DNA from: Allium sativum
Taxonomy: Eukaryota; Streptophyta; Magnoliopsida; Asparagales; Amaryllidaceae
Length of the DNA: 64,000 nucleotides
Direction: 5' to 3'
NCBI GenBank assembly: GCA_030737875.1
Contig: CM060915.1
Location: forward strand, 361,085,863 to 361,149,862
The position numbers and the translations under genes were made by a program. The notes beneath the pieces are model-generated. The model saw nothing but the letters and a program-made list of their open reading frames with translations, searched no databases and was not told the origin of the DNA. Below, in pieces: positions 61,594 through 64,000 of the stretch. The first letter of the stretch is position 1. Each line of letters starts with the position of its first letter.

Positions 61594-63153
61594 CTAATCG
61601 GGGATATCCACTCTGCATTTGGGATAGGCTTGTTTGATACTCTCCTTGGTTTCCCAAGTGCAGTCTCTAGGATCACCGCTCCATTGCACCTTGACTAGGT
61701 TGATACTTTTATTTCTCAGCTTCCTAGTCTCTTTGCCAATAATTTTTAGTGGTTCTCTTCTCACTGCAAGGCTCAGGGTAATCTCTAAATCTTTCTGTGT
61801 TGCTTCTTCCACAATCAGGTCTGGATCATGGACATGCCTTCGAAGTTGAGATACATGGAATACATCGTGCACTCCAGGCAACCAGTCGGGCATCTGAATT
61901 CTGTAAGTTAGGGTGCCAATCTTTTCAAGAATAGGGAAGGGGCCGATGAATCTAGGTGCTAATTTTCCTGTCTTTCCAAAACGGATAACACCTCGCATTG
62001 GAACGACTTTCAGATAGACATAGTCACCCACTTCAAAAGCTAGCTCTCGCCTTCTTACATCTACATAGCTTTTCTGTCTACTTTGGGCAGCCAATAGTCG
62101 CTTCTTAATAAAGTCAACTTTGTCTGAAGCTTCTCGGATCATGTCTGGACCCAACACAAGCCGATTTCCTTTTTCAACCCAACATGCTGGCGATCTACAC
62201 GGCCTACCATATAAGGCTTCAAATGGAGACATTTTCAAACTTGCTTGATAGCTATTGTTATACGAGAATTCAACTAAATGCAAGTGATCCTCCCAAGAAC
62301 CTCCAAAATCGAGTATGCAAGCTCGCAATAGATCTTCAAGGATGCGATTCACTCGCTCAGTCTGGCCGTCAGTCTGAGGGTGATACGCGGTACTGAGATT
62401 CAACTTCGTTCCCAACTCATTTTGGAATGCTTCCCAAAATTTACTAGCAAAGATAGGATCACGGTCGCTAATGATGCTACTAGCAACTCTGTGTAAAAGA
62501 AAAGATTATCATTTAATTTGCAAAAGAAAATTTTCATTCAGATTATGATGAAACAGAAAGATTTAGTTTTATTACCCATGTAGCCTGACGATTTCTTTGA
62601 ATTAGATTTGCACCAGACTTTGAGCAGTTCTAGTGGATTTGACAGGTATGAAATGAGCGGACTTTGTGAAGCGATCCACGATCACCCATATGTTGTCATT
62701 TCCTTTCCTAGTACGAGGCAGACCATCTATAAAATCCATGGAGACTTGGTCCCACTTCCAATCTGGAACTTCTAATGGCTGCAACAACCCTGCCAGCTTT
62801 TGTTGATCACTTTTTACTTGTTGGCATGTGGGGCATCTACTCACATAAATGGATATATCCCTCTTCATAGACCTCCACCAAAATGTGCGTTTTAAGTCTT
62901 GACACATTTTGCTCACACCGGGGTGGATGCAAAGCTTTGATTTGTGACCCTCATCTAAAACTTCTCTTATGAGCTCGGGGATACTTGGAATACAAATCCG
63001 CCCATGCAATCTAAGAACTCCCTTGCCATCTATTCGAAAGTCCGTGTTTTCACCTCCTTGAATTCTTTCAATCATTTTCCGAATAAAAGCATCACTTTTC
63101 TGAAGAGAGGCGATCTTATCAATCAAAGAAGGGGTGATGATGAGGCTTGCGAC
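61594..63153 (-). pseudogene. Integrase and chromodomain-like tail of element D, with intron
   Basis: Minus strand: linker and zinc region ([20 protein letters not shown]), catalytic core ([45 protein letters not shown]), the GPFPILEKIGTLTYRI and VHDVFHVSQLRRHVHDPD segments, and a chromodomain-like end (NLVKVQWSGDPRDCTWETKE) to a stop at 61594. An 87-bp intron-like insertion (62489-62575) splits the GG|A glycine codon of LHGV; element A has none there. A TAA at 62602-62604 stands where a tyrosine is expected (LVQI-stop-FKEIVRLHG). It would insert element DNA into chromatin; this copy is inactive. Confidence 0.9.
62489..62575 (-). other. Candidate 87-bp spliceosomal intron in integrase of D
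   Basis: Minus strand: it begins GTAATAAAAC and ends TTTTCTTTTACACAG. It is AT-rich with a pyrimidine tract before AG. Removing it restores the integrase reading frame exactly (CAT GG|A GTT) against element A. Confidence 0.7.
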
Positions 63154-64000
63154 AATGACTTCCTTTCTACTAAGTGCGTCTGCCACAACATTGGCTTTCC
63201 CTGGCGTATATAAGATGTCAAGATCGTATGCCGCCAGAAATTCTAGCCATCGTTGCTGCCTTAAATTCAGATCCTTTTGATCGAAGAGATATTTCAAAGA
63301 TTGATGGTCTGTGTATAATTCAAATTTTTTGCCCAAAAGATAATGTCTCCAAATTTTTAAAGCAAATACTACGGCCAACAACTCTAAGTCATGGACACAA
63401 TAATTTTTCTCATGCGGCTTTAATTAACGACTTGCATATGCAATAACTCTGCCCCTTTGCATCAGTACCACACCAAGACCACCACTTTGAGAAGCATCAG
63501 TGTAGACCTTTAAATCTTGGTTGCCATCGATGATGGTGAGTACGGGAGCAGTAGTCAAACTCACCTTTAGCTTTTGGAATGCCTCCTCACAATCCAATGT
63601 CCAATTGAACTTGGCATGCTTCTTGTTAAGCTTTGTTAATGGGCTAGACAGCTTGGCGAAACCTTCGACAAATTTCCTATAATATCCGGCCAAACCTAGG
63701 AAGCTTCTTACTTCTGTGGGTGTACTGGGCTGCTTCCAATCTCGAATGGCGGCAATATTACTTGGGTCAACTGCGATTCCTTCTTTTGACACCACATGGC
63801 CCAAGAATTTTACTTCCTCTTGCCAAAATGTGCATTTGGAAAACTTTGCTTTTAGAACATTTCATCGTAGAATTTCCAACACTTCCCTTAAATGCCCTTC
63901 ATGCTCCTCCTTAGTTTTAGAATAGATTAGAATATCATCAATGAAGACTAGGACGAATTTATTTAGGACCTCACGGAAGACCCTATTCATCAAGTCAACA
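63154..64000 (-). pseudogene. Reverse transcriptase (3' part) and RNase H of element D
   Basis: The minus-strand frame enters from the right edge: [20 protein letters not shown], catalytic FIDD (about 63936-63947), [13 protein letters not shown], a TGA at 63862-63864 ([15 protein letters not shown]), then [15 protein letters not shown] and [11 protein letters not shown]. RNase H has [12 protein letters not shown] and [16 protein letters not shown] at 63424-63426 replaces the expected CAA of YASR(Q)LKPHEKNY, a C-to-T type change. Reverse transcriptase N-terminus, protease and gag lie beyond the window. Confidence 0.92.

Overview
This window is from a large, repeat-rich plant nuclear genome, most likely a flowering plant. 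It is AT-rich, and I could not find an intact host gene, rRNA, tRNA or CRISPR array. Almost every base belongs to a nest of long-terminal-repeat (LTR) retrotransposons of the Ty3/gypsy chromovirus type, plus one CACTA-type DNA transposon that carries plant gene fragments. Plant assignment rests on initiator-Met tRNA primer sites (TGGTATCAGAGC), chromodomain-type gag-pol proteins, CACTA termini and a captured ACC-oxidase gene fragment.

Layout. 1-3720: 3' part of a plus-strand giant LTR (F), cut by the window edge. 3726-7461: minus-strand LTR (G), probably split by F. 7503-23983: a minus-strand solo LTR (E; target-site duplication AACAT), split by a complete but mutated plus-strand Ty3/gypsy element (A, 8243-18108; TSD GAACC) with 2.55-kb LTRs and a decayed gag-pol. 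24670-36914: a very young minus-strand element (B; TSD CACGG) with two almost identical 5.37-kb LTRs around only 1.5 kb of non-coding interior. 36950-56192: a CACTA-like element (H; TSD ACC) carrying fragments of ACC oxidase and of unidentified genes. It is split by a second non-autonomous element (C, 38474-51940; TSD CAAAG) with about 6-kb LTRs and a 1.4-kb interior. 56215-64000: the 3' LTR (5.27 kb) and 3' half of pol of a minus-strand chromovirus (D) that runs off the window. What remains between insertions (7467-7502, 23989-24664, 36920-36949, 56196-56214) joins into one older host segment (J), itself LTR-like. The insertion order is therefore readable: J, then E, B, H and D into J; A into E; C into H; probably F into G.

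How the parts work together. A and D show the autonomous type (gag, protease, reverse transcriptase, RNase H, integrase, chromodomain), but both copies are broken. B and C keep only the cis-acting parts (LTRs, primer site, a conserved leader after it, polypurine tract) and must have used proteins from another element. Giant LTRs B, C, E and F share a cluster of five short hairpins in U5, while B, C, E and G share a palindromic hairpin. A, B, D, F and G (weaker in C) carry a splice-donor-like AG|GTGAGT downstream of the TATA box. In A a matching acceptor lies nine bases before the gag start codon, which suggests a spliced gag-pol mRNA separate from genomic RNA. U3 regions carry an iterated promoter-like module at about 150-175 bp spacing.

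All family assignments come from reading the sequence; no database search was possible.
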